This document shows positions 18,857-27,897 of a stretch of DNA of 64,000 nucleotides, one piece after another. The stretch covers positions 248,001 through 312,000 of the forward strand of contig NZ_PVZV01000002.1 of assembly GCF_002995495.1 (NCBI RefSeq). The letters are read 5' to 3'. How positions within the stretch are numbered: position 1 is the first letter of the stretch; each line of letters begins with the position of its first letter. Source of the stretch: Actinocorallia populi. GTDB lineage: Bacteria; Actinomycetota; Actinomycetes; Streptosporangiales; Streptosporangiaceae. The notes under the pieces are model-generated. The model had not been told where the DNA came from. It saw only the letters and a list, made by a program, of their open reading frames with translations, and searched no databases. Both the position numbers and the translations under genes were made by a program.

Positions 18857-20356
18857 ATGTCGGTCACGACCGAAACGGGGAGCACGACCTTCACGTCCCT
18901 CAACCCGGCGACCGGTGACGTCGTCGGCGAGCACCCCGTCCACGACGCGAGCGCGGTGTCCGGCGCGGTCGAGCGGGCCCGGGCGGCCGCGGAGTGGTGG
19001 GGCGGGCTCGGCTGGAAGGAGCGGCGCGTCCGGCTGCTCAACTTCAAGAGCGCCCTCGCCCGCAACCTCAACGAGATGGCGCGGGTGATCCACCAGGAGA
19101 CGGGCAAGCCCGTGGGCGACGCGGTCTTCGAGACCGTCGGCGCGATCAACCTGATCGACTGGGCGGCGCGCAACGCCGGCAAGGTGCTCGGGCCGCGCAG
19201 TGTCTTCCCCGGCCTGCTGGCCATCAACCAGAAGGCGATCCTGGAGTACCACCCGCTGGGGGTCATCGGGGTCATCGGCCCGTGGAACTACCCGATCTAC
19301 ACCCCGATGGGCTCGATCGCCTTCTCGCTCGCCGCGGGCAACACCGTGGTGTTCAAGCCGTCGGAGTTCACCCCCGGCGTCGGCGTCCTGCTGGGCGAGC
19401 TGATGGCCGAGGCTGTGCCCGAGCACCCCGTCCTGCAGGTCGTCACCGGTTACGGCGAGACGGGCGCCGCGCTGTGCCAGGCGGGCGTGAACAAGGTCGC
19501 CTTCACCGGCTCCGGGCCGACCGCCAAGAAGGTCATGGCCGCCTGCGCCCAGACCCTCACCCCGATCGTCGCCGAGTGCGGCGGCAAGGACGCCTTCATC
19601 GTGGCGGCCGACGCCGACCTCGACGCCGCCGCCGCCTCCGCGCTGTGGGGCGCGATGTCCAACGCCGGCCAGACGTGCACCGGCGTCGAGCGCATCTACG
19701 TCGTGGAGAGCGTCCACGACGCCTTCCTCGCCAAGCTGACCGAGCGCGCGCGCAAGCTCAAGGCCGGCTACGAGGAGGAGGGCGCCTCCTTCGGGCCCAT
19801 CACGATGCCCAAGCAGCTCGACATCATCGAGCGGCACATCAACGACGCGCTGGCCGGTGGCGGCAAGGCCGTCGTCGGCGGCCCCGAGTCGGTGCGCCGC
19901 CCGTTCGTCGACCCGGTCATCCTGGTGGACGTGCCCGAGACGTCCTCGGCGGTCTGCGAGGAGACCTTCGGCCCGACCGTCACCGTCTCCAAGGTCAAGA
20001 GCGTGGACGAGGCGGTCGAGCTGGCCAACGCCACCGAGTACGGGCTGGCCTCGACGATCTTCTCGCGCAGCAGGTCGGCCATCGAGGTGGCGCGCAGGCT
20101 GCGCACCGGCATGACCTCGATCAACGCGGCCCTCGCGTTCGCGCTGATCCCCGGCCTGCCGTTCGGCGGGGTGGGCGAGTCGGGCTTCGGGCGCATCCAC
20201 GGCGCGGACGGCCTGCGCGAGTTCGCCAGGCCCAAGGCGATCACCCGCCAGCGCTTCAAGTCGCCGCTCGACACCACCACCTTCACCCGCACGGAGAAGG
20301 AGGTGGAGCAGATCGTCAACCTGATGAAGAAGCTCCACGGGAAGACCTACCGGTAA
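18857..20356 (+). CDS. Aldehyde dehydrogenase family protein
   Basis: This 499-residue NAD(P)-dependent aldehyde dehydrogenase shows the IGPWNYP cofactor region near 140-147, the FTGSG-like glycine motif, the catalytic Glu in AECGGKD and the catalytic Cys in NAGQTCTGVER, then the EETFGP motif. The N-terminus and C-terminal extension (TRTEKEVEQIVNLMKKLHG) resemble the succinate-semialdehyde/coniferyl-type group, but the substrate cannot be fixed. The ATG at 18857 has GGGAGG upstream. It is a single-gene unit after the M50 protease gene. Confidence 0.93.
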   Translation: MSVTTETGSTTFTSLNPATGDVVGEHPVHDASAVSGAVERARAAAEWWGGLGWKERRVRLLNFKSALARNLNEMARVIHQETGKPVGDAVFETVGAINLIDWAARNAGKVLGPRSVFPGLLAINQKAILEYHPLGVIGVIGPWNYPIYTPMGSIAFSLAAGNTVVFKPSEFTPGVGVLLGELMAEAVPEHPVLQVVTGYGETGAALCQAGVNKVAFTGSGPTAKKVMAACAQTLTPIVAECGGKDAFIVAADADLDAAAASALWGAMSNAGQTCTGVERIYVVESVHDAFLAKLTERARKLKAGYEEEGASFGPITMPKQLDIIERHINDALAGGGKAVVGGPESVRRPFVDPVILVDVPETSSAVCEETFGPTVTVSKVKSVDEAVELANATEYGLASTIFSRSRSAIEVARRLRTGMTSINAALAFALIPGLPFGGVGESGFGRIHGADGLREFARPKAITRQRFKSPLDTTTFTRTEKEVEQIVNLMKKLHGKTYR

Positions 20357-20475
20357 GGGAAGTCTTTCGGCTGGGTAAGGAAATGGGTCCCTTCCGCCGG
20401 GCCGCGCCTCTGGACGCGTTACCGAAAGGTGATTAGCGTCGCGGGTGGACGACTCGGCGGAAGGAATTCACACCC

Positions 20476-20868
20476 ATGTCTCTCGACGTCTCCCCCCAGT
20501 TGCTCGACCAGGCCAGGCAGGGCGAGATCGACGACGCCACGTTCGTCGAATGCATCCGCGGCTCCCTGCCCTACGCCTGGGACCTCGTCAGCGGCCTGGT
20601 GGCCGACCTGGAGGTCGCCGGCGGCGACTTCGCCGACAACCAGACCCCGCCCCCGGACGAGGAGGCGCGGGGGCAGCTGCTGCGCCTGCTGGCCAGCGAC
20701 GCGATGCGGGGCAGCATCGAACGCTACTTCGGGGTCAAACTCGCCTTCCAGAACTGCCACAGGGTCGCGGTCTTCCCCAGTGAGGCCGCCGGCTCCGAGC
20801 CCTACCGCCGTTTCGTGACGGCCCGCGAACAGATCCTCAACCAGTCGCCGCACCTGCGCGACTGCTGA
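20476..20868 (+). CDS. SCO5389-family conserved actinobacterial protein
   Basis: The 130-residue soluble protein begins MSLDVSPQLLDQARQGEIDD and contains the family's DNQTPPPDEEARGQLLRLLA and FGVKLAFQNCHRVAVFP segments. It is highly conserved in actinobacteria, but its function is unknown. The ATG at 20476 has GGAAGGAATT upstream. Its 3' end overlaps the convergent monooxygenase gene by 32 nt. The location near nucS and the 3-hydroxyacyl-CoA dehydrogenase repeats the order of the SCO538x-539x region of Streptomyces. Confidence 0.88.
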   Translation: MSLDVSPQLLDQARQGEIDDATFVECIRGSLPYAWDLVSGLVADLEVAGGDFADNQTPPPDEEARGQLLRLLASDAMRGSIERYFGVKLAFQNCHRVAVFPSEAAGSEPYRRFVTAREQILNQSPHLRDC

Positions 20869-21880
20869 GTTCCGCGCGTAGCCTCGGCAGCACCTCGCTG
20901 CCGAGGCGCCGCACGTTCTCGGCCACCCGCCCGGCGTCCTGCGAGCACTCCACCAGCAGGCTCACCTGGCCGATACCGGGCACCGCGCAGGCCCGCGCCA
21001 GCGCCTCCACGCAGTCCTCGACCGTCCCCACGGCGTGCAGCCCGCACAACTTCCGCGCGTAGGCGGCCACGTCCGTCACCGGCCTGATCCGGCCGTCCAC
21101 CGGTACGTAACCGGCCAGCCCCGGACCCAGCCAGCGGGGCAGCTCCGTCCGCACGGTCTCCCGCGCCTCCCGGCGCGAGTCGGCCACCCAGGCGACACCC
21201 GTGGAGACGTGCCGCACCTCCTCCGGGCCGCCGGCGGCCCGGTACCGGGCGACGGCCTCGGCCTTCTCCTCGTCACCCGCGTGCATGCCCAGCAGCATCG
21301 GCAGCCCGTGCGAAGCGGCCAGCGCCTCGGTCTGCGGGCTCGTACAGGCGACGTACACCTCCGGCGGCGCCTCCGGCACGGGGACCACCGGCACCTCGCG
21401 GAAGCGGAAGAACTCCCCGTCCGCCCCGACCCGGCTCCCCGGAGCGGCGTGCAGCCAGGACAGCAGCAGCTCCAGCGACTCGGGAAAGCCGCGCTCCCAG
21501 CGCTCCAGCCCAGTTCCGAAGACCTCCAGCTCCCGCCACGGGCCGCCTCTGCCCACTCCCAGCCGGAACCGGCCGGGCGCCACGGAGGCCAGCAGCGCGG
21601 CCTCCTCCGCCAGCGCCACCGGATGCCGGGCCGACAGCACCGCCACCGCCGTGCCCACCCCGATCCGGGTGGTCGCGCCCAGGAGGTGGCCGGCCAGGAC
21701 GACCGGGGAGGGGCAGACCCCGTAACCCATGAAATGGTGCTCGGCCAGCCAGACGTCGTCGAAGCCGCACTCCTCGGCCAGCCGGGCGAGCCCGACCGTC
21801 CGTGCCAGTGCCTCGCCGGGCGACTGGCCCGGCCACTGTCCCGAGGGGAGGAAGAGAGCAAAGCGCATGCTCCCTGACAT
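20837..21880 (-). CDS. Luciferase-like (LLM class) flavin monooxygenase
   Basis: The 347-residue protein has the bacterial luciferase/F420-dependent TIM barrel: FALFLPSGQ at the start, LAEECGFDDVWLAEHHFM, GTAVAVLSARHPVALAEEAA and the LGVGRGGP phosphate-binding turn. Such enzymes use FMN or F420; which one cannot be decided here. Two ATGs are possible (21880 and 21868, the latter giving MRFALF), and neither has a good ribosome site. The 3' end overlaps the SCO5389-family gene by 32 nt on the opposite strand. Confidence 0.85.
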   Translation of the reverse strand: MSGSMRFALFLPSGQWPGQSPGEALARTVGLARLAEECGFDDVWLAEHHFMGYGVCPSPVVLAGHLLGATTRIGVGTAVAVLSARHPVALAEEAALLASVAPGRFRLGVGRGGPWRELEVFGTGLERWERGFPESLELLLSWLHAAPGSRVGADGEFFRFREVPVVPVPEAPPEVYVACTSPQTEALAASHGLPMLLGMHAGDEEKAEAVARYRAAGGPEEVRHVSTGVAWVADSRREARETVRTELPRWLGPGLAGYVPVDGRIRPVTDVAAYARKLCGLHAVGTVEDCVEALARACAVPGIGQVSLLVECSQDAGRVAENVRRLGSEVLPRLRAELSSRAGAATG

Positions 21881-21934
21881 GCCCGCTGGAGGTGTCTGCG
21901 AGACTTCACCCTGAACCGTTGGAGGAGAGGGACT

Positions 21935-22996
21935 ATGGGTTTGCGCAAGGTGGGTGTGGTCGGGCTGGGCACCATGGGCGCCGGGATCGCCGAGGTGCTG
22001 GCGCGCGGGGGCATCGAGACCGTCGGCGTCGAGATCGATGACGCGGCGCTGGAGCGCGGCCGCGGCAACATCGAGTCCTCGACCGGGCGCGCCGTCAAGC
22101 GCGGAAAGCTCAGCGAGGAGGGCCAGGCGGAGATCCTCGGCCGCATCGCCTTCTCCACCGACTTCGCGGCGCTGTCGGACTGCGACCTGGTGATCGAGGC
22201 GGTGCCCGAGCGCATCGACCTCAAGGAGAAGGTGTTCGCCGAACTGGACAAGGTCTGCGGTCCCGACGCGGTGCTGGCCACCAACACCTCGTCCCTGTCG
22301 GTCACCGAGATCGCCGCGGCCACCACCCGCCCCGCCTCGATCGTCGGCGTGCACTTCTTCAACCCCGCCCCCGTGATGAAGCTGGTCGAGGTGATCGGCA
22401 CCGAGGGCTCGCGGCCGGAGTTCGTCGCCGCCGTCACCGCCCTCGTCCGCGACCTGGGCAAGACCCCCGTCACCATCGGCGACCGCGCCGGCTTCGTGGC
22501 CAACCGGCTGCTGTTCGGCTACCTCGGCCCCGCCGCGCAGCTCCTGGAGTCCGGTGCCGCGAGCAAGGAGGACATCGACGCCTCCATGACCGCCATCGGC
22601 CTGCCCATGGGCCCGCTCACCCTGATGGACCTCATCGGCCTCGACACCTGCCTGGAGGTGCTGGAGGCGGTGCACCGCGACTCCGGCGAGACACGGCACG
22701 AGCCTGCGGCGCTGCTGCGCTCCCTGGTCGCCGAGGGCGCGCTCGGCCGCAAGACCGGCCGCGGCTTCTACACCTACGAGAAGGTCGGCTCCGGCGCCGT
22801 CGCCGACCCGGTCGAGGGCAAGGCCTCCGCCGAGATCTCCGACCGGCTCTACGGCCCCTACCTGCAGGACGCCGCGCAGATGGTGAAGAGCGGCTACTGC
22901 GACGCCGCCTCCGCCGACGCGGCTATGACGCTCGGCTGCGGCTTCCCCGTCGGCCCCATCACCGAGCTGCGCAACCGCGGCGAGTGGACGGACTAG
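21935..22996 (+). CDS. 3-hydroxyacyl-CoA (3-hydroxybutyryl-CoA) dehydrogenase
   Basis: The enzyme oxidises 3-hydroxyacyl-CoA with NAD(P). The Rossmann motif VGLGTMGAGIAEVLARGG is at 8-25, VHFFNPAP and the NRLLF region are present, and the first C-terminal domain ends with GRGFYTYE. At 353 residues it is about 70 longer than the usual 280-residue enzyme: residues after 285 form a partial second 3HCDH C-terminal domain (LYGPYLQDAAQMVKSGY, LGCGFPVGPITE), as seen in actinobacterial homologues. The ATG at 21935 follows GGAGGAGAGGGA. Confidence 0.92.
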   Translation: MGLRKVGVVGLGTMGAGIAEVLARGGIETVGVEIDDAALERGRGNIESSTGRAVKRGKLSEEGQAEILGRIAFSTDFAALSDCDLVIEAVPERIDLKEKVFAELDKVCGPDAVLATNTSSLSVTEIAAATTRPASIVGVHFFNPAPVMKLVEVIGTEGSRPEFVAAVTALVRDLGKTPVTIGDRAGFVANRLLFGYLGPAAQLLESGAASKEDIDASMTAIGLPMGPLTLMDLIGLDTCLEVLEAVHRDSGETRHEPAALLRSLVAEGALGRKTGRGFYTYEKVGSGAVADPVEGKASAEISDRLYGPYLQDAAQMVKSGYCDAASADAAMTLGCGFPVGPITELRNRGEWTD

Positions 22997-23006
22997 TCCG
23001 AAGACC

Positions 23007-23297
23007 GTGTGCGCCCGCAAGAACAGGAGGGACGGCCGTGCGGGCCGTGCGATGGGCGGCCCCTGGTCCTATGGGATTTCCGAGACCCGGCGAGAGCCGG
23101 ACGGCGAGTGGCACGTCCGCACGGTCCTGGCCTCCGCCGCGTTGAAGACCTACCGTTGCCCCGGCTGCGACCAGACGATCCCGCCAGGGGTGGCGCACCT
23201 GGTCGCCTGGCCCGCCGACCGGGGCGGGCCGGACGACCGCCGGCACTGGCACCGGGCCTGCTGGCAGGCCCGGTTGCGGAGAGGACCCAGGAAGTGA
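23007..23297 (+). CDS. Small zinc-ribbon-like actinobacterial protein
   Basis: The 96-residue protein has a C-x2-C pair in YRCPGCDQTIPPG and a second H-x-H-x2-C group (RHWHRACW), which together could hold one zinc ion. Streptomyces homologues carry the misleading label ATP/GTP-binding protein, but no P-loop is present here. The start is GTG at 23007, only 10 nt after the dehydrogenase, and its TGA overlaps the GTG of the next gene, so a three-gene operon is likely. Function unknown. Confidence 0.82.
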   Translation: MCARKNRRDGRAGRAMGGPWSYGISETRREPDGEWHVRTVLASAALKTYRCPGCDQTIPPGVAHLVAWPADRGGPDDRRHWHRACWQARLRRGPRK

Positions 23298-24007
23298 GCA
23301 CCGAGATCAGGGCGAGCACGGTGCTGCCCGCGCACCGCGAGGACGTCGTCCTGCACACCGCCGACGGGCTGGAACTGGTCGGTGAGGTGGCCAGACCGGC
23401 CGGGCGCGCCCCGGCGGCCACCCTGGTCTGCCTGCACCCGCTGCCCACCCACGGCGGCATGATGGACAGCCACGTGCTGCGCAAGGCCGCCAACCGGCTC
23501 CCGGCGCTGGCGGACCTGGCGGTGCTGCGGTTCAACACCCGCGGCACCACCTCCGACCGCGGCACCTCCCAGGGCGCGTTCGACGGCGGTGAGGGCGAGC
23601 GGTACGACGTGGCCGCCGCGCTGGAGTTCGCCGAGTACCACGACCTGCCCGCGCCCTGGCTGGTCGGCTGGTCCTTCGGCACGGAACTGGCGCTCAAGTG
23701 GGGTCTGGACCCGCTGGTGCGCGGCGCGATCCTGCTGTCGCCGCCGCTGCACCGCGCCACCGACCGCGACCTGGACGCCTGGGCCGCCGACGGCCGCCCG
23801 CTGGTGGCGCTGGTGCCGGAACTGGACGACTACCTGCGGCCCGCCGAGGCCGCCGAGCGCTTCGCCCGCGTCCCGCAGGCCGAGGTCGTCGGCGTCCCCG
23901 GCGCCAAGCACCTGTGGGTGGGGGAGCCGTCCGTGCGGGTGGTGCTCGACGAGATCGTCAAGCGCGTGGCGCCCGACGCGTGGCCGCTGCCGACCGAGGC
24001 GGAGTGA
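23294..24007 (+). CDS. Alpha/beta hydrolase
   Basis: This 237-residue hydrolase has the small-domain-free alpha/beta fold: VCLHPLPTHGG oxyanion region, the nucleophile elbow GWSFGTEL, and a late GAKHLWVGE with the catalytic His. The acid is probably the Asp in PELDDYL. It is similar to actinobacterial alpha/beta proteins of the COG2945 type. GTG 23294 overlaps the stop of the zinc-ribbon gene (GTGA). The substrate is not evident. Confidence 0.85.
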   Translation: MSTEIRASTVLPAHREDVVLHTADGLELVGEVARPAGRAPAATLVCLHPLPTHGGMMDSHVLRKAANRLPALADLAVLRFNTRGTTSDRGTSQGAFDGGEGERYDVAAALEFAEYHDLPAPWLVGWSFGTELALKWGLDPLVRGAILLSPPLHRATDRDLDAWAADGRPLVALVPELDDYLRPAEAAERFARVPQAEVVGVPGAKHLWVGEPSVRVVLDEIVKRVAPDAWPLPTEAE

Positions 24008-24125
24008 GGCGGCCCGCCCCCTGCGGCGGGAAACGTCCGATCGCGGCCACGGACAGGTGAGCCGGGGACCGGACGGGTACTGAACCCTGCGTCGAACGCA
24101 GTCCAAGTGACCGGGAGGGACCACG

Positions 24126-24914
24126 TTGAGGCAGTTGTACGCACGGGACGTCGGGCAAGGCACTCCGCTCGTACTGCTGCACGCCTTCCCCCTGTCCTCG
24201 GCCATGTGGCTGACGCAGCGCGAACGGCTCGCGTCCCGCTTCCGCGTCATCACCCCCGACCTGCGCGGGTTCGGCGGCTCGCTGCTCGGCGACGCCGAAC
24301 CGTCCGTCGAGGTGATGGCCGACGACGTCGCCGCGCTGCTGAAGTCCAAGAACATCGGCCGCGCCGTCATCGGCGGGGTGTCCATGGGGGGCTATGTCGC
24401 GATGGCCCTGTGCCGCCGCCATCCCGACCGGGTGCGCGGGCTCGTCCTCGCCGACACCAAGGCCACCGCCGACCCCGACGCGGCACGGGAGAAGCGCCTG
24501 CGGATGGCCGACCGCCTCACCGCCGAGCAGCGGCAGGACGTCCTGGTCGAGGAGGTGCTGCCCGGACTGCTCGGCCCGACCACGATGCGCCAGCGCCCCC
24601 TGGTCTACGGCAGGGTGCGCGGGCTGGTGCAGTCCGCGCCGCCCCCGGCGGCGGCCTGGGCGCAGCGCGCGATGGCGGCGCGCCCCGACTCGACCGACAC
24701 CCTGCGCGGCGTCAAGGTGCCCGCGCTGGTCGTGGTGGGCGCCGAGGACCGGCTGACCACCGAGGACGACGCCCGCGCCATGGCCGAGGCGCTGCCCAAC
24801 GCGGAGATGACCGTCATCCCGCGGGCCGGCCACCTCACCCCGCTCGAACAGCCCGACCTGTTCGACCAGGCCGTCACGGAGTTCACCGCGGCCGTCGCCC
24901 GCACCACGCCCTGA
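24126..24914 (+). CDS. Alpha/beta-fold hydrolase
   Basis: The 262-residue enzyme has the HAFPLSSAMW oxyanion motif, the nucleophile in GGVSMGGYVAM, the acid in VVVGAEDRLT and His in RAGHLTPLEQP. The helical cap lies between residues 125 and 190. It resembles 3-oxoadipate enol-lactonase-like esterases, but no pathway genes are adjacent, so I call it only a hydrolase. The start is TTG at 24126 preceded by GGGAGGGACCACG. Confidence 0.87.
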   Translation: MRQLYARDVGQGTPLVLLHAFPLSSAMWLTQRERLASRFRVITPDLRGFGGSLLGDAEPSVEVMADDVAALLKSKNIGRAVIGGVSMGGYVAMALCRRHPDRVRGLVLADTKATADPDAAREKRLRMADRLTAEQRQDVLVEEVLPGLLGPTTMRQRPLVYGRVRGLVQSAPPPAAAWAQRAMAARPDSTDTLRGVKVPALVVVGAEDRLTTEDDARAMAEALPNAEMTVIPRAGHLTPLEQPDLFDQAVTEFTAAVARTTP

Positions 24915-24933
24915 CCGCGCGGCCTCGGCCCGC

Positions 24934-26163
24934 CTACCGGGCGTCCTGCCGGGGCAGGACCACCTCGCGGACGATGAGGGCGATCGCCGCGGCCGTGGGG
25001 ATGGCCAGCAGCGCGCCGATGACGCCCATCAGGGCGCCGCCGACGAGGGCGGCGACGATGGTCACGGTCGGCTGCACGTCCACCGAGCGCTTCATGATGC
25101 GCGGGGAGACCAGGTAGTTCTCCACCTGCTGGTAGAGCACGAAGAAGACCGCGCAGGCGATGCCCTCCGGCACCCCGGTGAGGAAGCCGACGAGGGTCAC
25201 GACGGCGCCGCCGATGGTCGCGCCGACCATGGGGATGAGCCCGGTCAGCGCCACGATGAGGGCGAGCGCCGCGGCGTAGGGCACCCCGGTGATCACCAGG
25301 AAGATGTAGGCGCTGATGCCGGAGATGGTGGCGACGGTGAAGATGCCGCCGACGTAGTTGCCGATCTGGTCGAGGATCTCGTCGCCCAGCAGCGCGACCC
25401 GGGCCCGGCGCGAGCGCGGGGTGAACCGGTAGAAGAACATCTTGATCTGCGGCAGGCTCGCCAGGAAGTACAACATCAGGATCAGCACCGTGAAGGTGTT
25501 GAAGATGGCCGACAGCGCGCCCTTGCCGATGTTGAGCGTCCAGTCGGCGACGCTGGTCTGGAAGTCGGCCTCCAGCAGCTTCTGCTGGGCCTTCTCCAGG
25601 AGCTTGTACTTGGCGTCGAACTCGGCGATCGTGCGGTTGTTCTGCAGCTGGGTGATGTAGCCGGGGATCTCCTTGGCGAAGTGCGAGACCTCGGTGACGA
25701 TCGGCGGCACCAGCGCCCAGCCGAAGGCGGTGAAGAACAGCAGCACGCCCAGGAACACCACGCCGACGGACTTGCCGCGCGAGACCCCGACCCGCACCAG
25801 CCGCTCCACCGCCGGGTTCAGCCCGACCGCCAGGAACAGCGCGACGATGATGAGCAGCAGGACGTGCTTGGCGCTCTGCAGCGCCTCGAACAGCAGCCAG
25901 GCGACGATGACGCCGAGCGCGCCGGTGAACCCGATCGAGAACGGGTGGAACCGGCCGAGCGGGCGGCCGAGCGGGCCGAAGGGCAGCTGCTCGGTGACGC
26001 CCGCCTCCCGCCGGCGCTGGTCCAGGTCGGTGATGGGGTCGGGGTTGCGCGGGGAACCGTCGCCGAGCAGCTCCCCGCCGGGACGGGGAACCGTCTCCAC
26101 CTTCCCCTCGCCGACGTCGGGCTCGGCCGGCTCGACGTCCGGCCGGGGGGTGTTGTCCTGCAC
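24934..26163 (-). CDS. AI-2E family (PerM/UPF0118) membrane transporter
   Basis: The 409-residue protein has a polar 80-residue N-terminus, then about eight membrane segments with a long amphipathic loop in the middle (residues about 150-205, rich in Lys/Gln), and the family end motif LVGGALMGVIGALLAIPTAA. The AI-2E family includes a putative AI-2 exporter and Na+/H+ antiporters; the substrate is open. I choose GTG 26163 because AGGAG lies eight bases upstream; ATG 26193 is an alternative. It converges on the hydrolase gene. Confidence 0.85.
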   Translation of the reverse strand: MQDNTPRPDVEPAEPDVGEGKVETVPRPGGELLGDGSPRNPDPITDLDQRRREAGVTEQLPFGPLGRPLGRFHPFSIGFTGALGVIVAWLLFEALQSAKHVLLLIIVALFLAVGLNPAVERLVRVGVSRGKSVGVVFLGVLLFFTAFGWALVPPIVTEVSHFAKEIPGYITQLQNNRTIAEFDAKYKLLEKAQQKLLEADFQTSVADWTLNIGKGALSAIFNTFTVLILMLYFLASLPQIKMFFYRFTPRSRRARVALLGDEILDQIGNYVGGIFTVATISGISAYIFLVITGVPYAAALALIVALTGLIPMVGATIGGAVVTLVGFLTGVPEGIACAVFFVLYQQVENYLVSPRIMKRSVDVQPTVTIVAALVGGALMGVIGALLAIPTAAAIALIVREVVLPRQDAR

Positions 26164-26206
26164 GCGGTCTCTCCTCGCACCCGGGGTGTCCACAGTTGTA
26201 GACGTC

Positions 26207-26247
26207 AGAGAGCCTAAGGCCGTTGTGTGACCTCAGGCTCTCTTTTT
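26207..26247 (+). terminator. Hairpin with U-run facing the plus strand
   Basis: The arms 26207-26219 and 26231-26243 pair over 13 positions with one mismatch, followed by TTTT on the plus strand. It lies between two minus-strand genes, so the U-run is on the opposite side to the expected direction. Confidence 0.6.
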
Positions 26248-26291
26248 ACAACGGGAGGCTGCGGGTGACCACCGCGGTCAGCGGGTGGGGC

Positions 26292-27581
26292 TCACTCCTG
26301 CCACCAGTCGTCGTCGTCCGACTGCGCGGTCTTCTTTCCGGCGGCGGGCTTGGCCGCCGCCGGCTTGGGCTCGGGGGCCGAGACGGCCGGGGCGGGCTCG
26401 GGGGCGGCGACCGCCTCCGGGGCGCCCATGACCGGGGAGACCCCGCCGATGAGCTGACGCAGCTGGTTGAGGTGGCTGGTGATGGAGTCCCGCTGGCGGG
26501 TGAGCTCGTCCACCTGGCGCTGCGCGGCGGTGCGGATGCGCTCGGCCTCGGCCTTGGTCTCGGCGAGCAGCTGCTCGGCCTGCGCCTTGGCCTCGGCGAT
26601 CACGTTGTCGGAGTTCTTGCGCGCGTTGGCCATCAGCTGCTTGGCGTGCTGGTCGGCCTCGCGGCGGGTCTGCTCGGCCTGCTGGGTGGCCTTGGCGGCG
26701 CGCTGCTCGGCGGAGGAGGCGCGCTGCTCGGCCTCGGCGACCAGCTTCTGGGTGGCGGCCTGGGCGGCGGCGTGGCGCTCGGCGTCCTGGCGGTCGGCCT
26801 CCTCGCGGCGGGCCGCGAGCTGGATCTCGAACTCGGCCTCGGCCTGGGCGCGCTGGGCCTCGGACTCCTCCAGGATGCGCTGCGCCTGGGCGCGCATCTC
26901 GTCGGCCTGGCGCTTGGCGGTGGTGAGGATCTCGTCGCGCTCGCGCTTGGTGGAGGCGCGCAGCTGGGCGACCTCGCGCTCGGTGGTGGTGCGCAGCTTG
27001 GCGATCTCGCGCTCGGCGGTGGCCCGCTTCTCGGCGACCTCGTGGTCGGCGGTGGCGCGCAGCTTGGCGACCTCGCGCTCGGTGGTGGAGGTCAGCTCGT
27101 CGGCCTCGCGGCGGGCCGCGGTGCGCACCTCCTCCGCCTCGCGCTCGGCGGTGTTGCGCATGTCGTCGCCCTCGCGCTGGGCGGTGGCGCGCAGCTCGGC
27201 GGCGTCGTTCTCCGCGGTGGCGCGCAGCTCGGCGGCGTCCACCTTGGCGGCGGCCTTGATCTCGTTGGCCTCGGAGCGGGCGGCGCCGACGAGTTCGGTG
27301 GCCTGCTCCTCGGCCAGGCGCAGCAGCTGCTCGATGCGCGCGCCGAGACCGGAGTAGGTGGGGCGCTCCTGCTCCTGGAGCTGGCGGTGGGCGTCCTTCA
27401 GCTCCCGCTGGAAGGCCTCGGCCTTCTCCAGCTGCTGGCGCGCCTTGTTGTCGAGCATCTTGATGTGCTCGTCGACCTGATGCCGGTCATAGCCCCTGAG
27501 CACCACGTCGAATTCTTTGGACTCGGAAGACTTGCCGTCTTCGAAGAAGTTACTGAGCTGGGCGTCGATGTCGGACTGCAT
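26292..27581 (-). CDS. DivIVA/FilP-like coiled-coil cytoskeletal protein
   Basis: The 429-residue protein starts with a DivIVA-type membrane-binding motif (FDVVLRGYDRHQVDEHIKML at 24-43), followed by an almost continuous coiled coil to about residue 370 and an Ala/Pro-rich tail ending in DDDDWWQE. Residues 109-240 consist of twelve exact 11-residue units of the type RATAEREVAKL. Streptomyces FilP and Scy are similar rod proteins organising polar growth, and their genes lie in the same neighbourhood (SCO5396/5397), so a hyphal-tip role is likely. It is transcribed alone; no insertion is seen. Confidence 0.85.
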   Translation of the reverse strand: MQSDIDAQLSNFFEDGKSSESKEFDVVLRGYDRHQVDEHIKMLDNKARQQLEKAEAFQRELKDAHRQLQEQERPTYSGLGARIEQLLRLAEEQATELVGAARSEANEIKAAAKVDAAELRATAENDAAELRATAQREGDDMRNTAEREAEEVRTAARREADELTSTTEREVAKLRATADHEVAEKRATAEREIAKLRTTTEREVAQLRASTKRERDEILTTAKRQADEMRAQAQRILEESEAQRAQAEAEFEIQLAARREEADRQDAERHAAAQAATQKLVAEAEQRASSAEQRAAKATQQAEQTRREADQHAKQLMANARKNSDNVIAEAKAQAEQLLAETKAEAERIRTAAQRQVDELTRQRDSITSHLNQLRQLIGGVSPVMGAPEAVAAPEPAPAVSAPEPKPAAAKPAAGKKTAQSDDDDWWQE

Positions 27582-27897
27582 GGAGGCTCAATCCTGGTGT
27601 GACGAGTGCGGCCGGGGTTCTGGTGTGTAACTCACAGACCGGTTGATCGCCTGGCTGCTGGCCCAGACCTTCTTCCGGCGAGAGCAGCGTACTCTGGCCG
27701 CTGCCGTGTTGGGGGCTCATCTGAACGCACTGCGTGGATTGTCGCATTTGTTACGTTCTTCAGAGCCCCCGTACGGCCCACCCCAAGCCACCCCTACGGC
27801 CGGGTAAATCGGACTCCAGGGGATGAACGTCAACGGAAGAACCGCTCCGTGACCGCGTGGTTTCGATCACGTCACGAAACAGGCACTCCTGGATGAC
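27582..27897. other. Intergenic region upstream of the coiled-coil gene
   Basis: This 316-nt spacer holds the 5' region of the coiled-coil gene and the 3' side of the epimerase gene. It contains a short AT-richer stretch, but I see no clear promoter, RNA or small gene. Confidence 0.5.
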
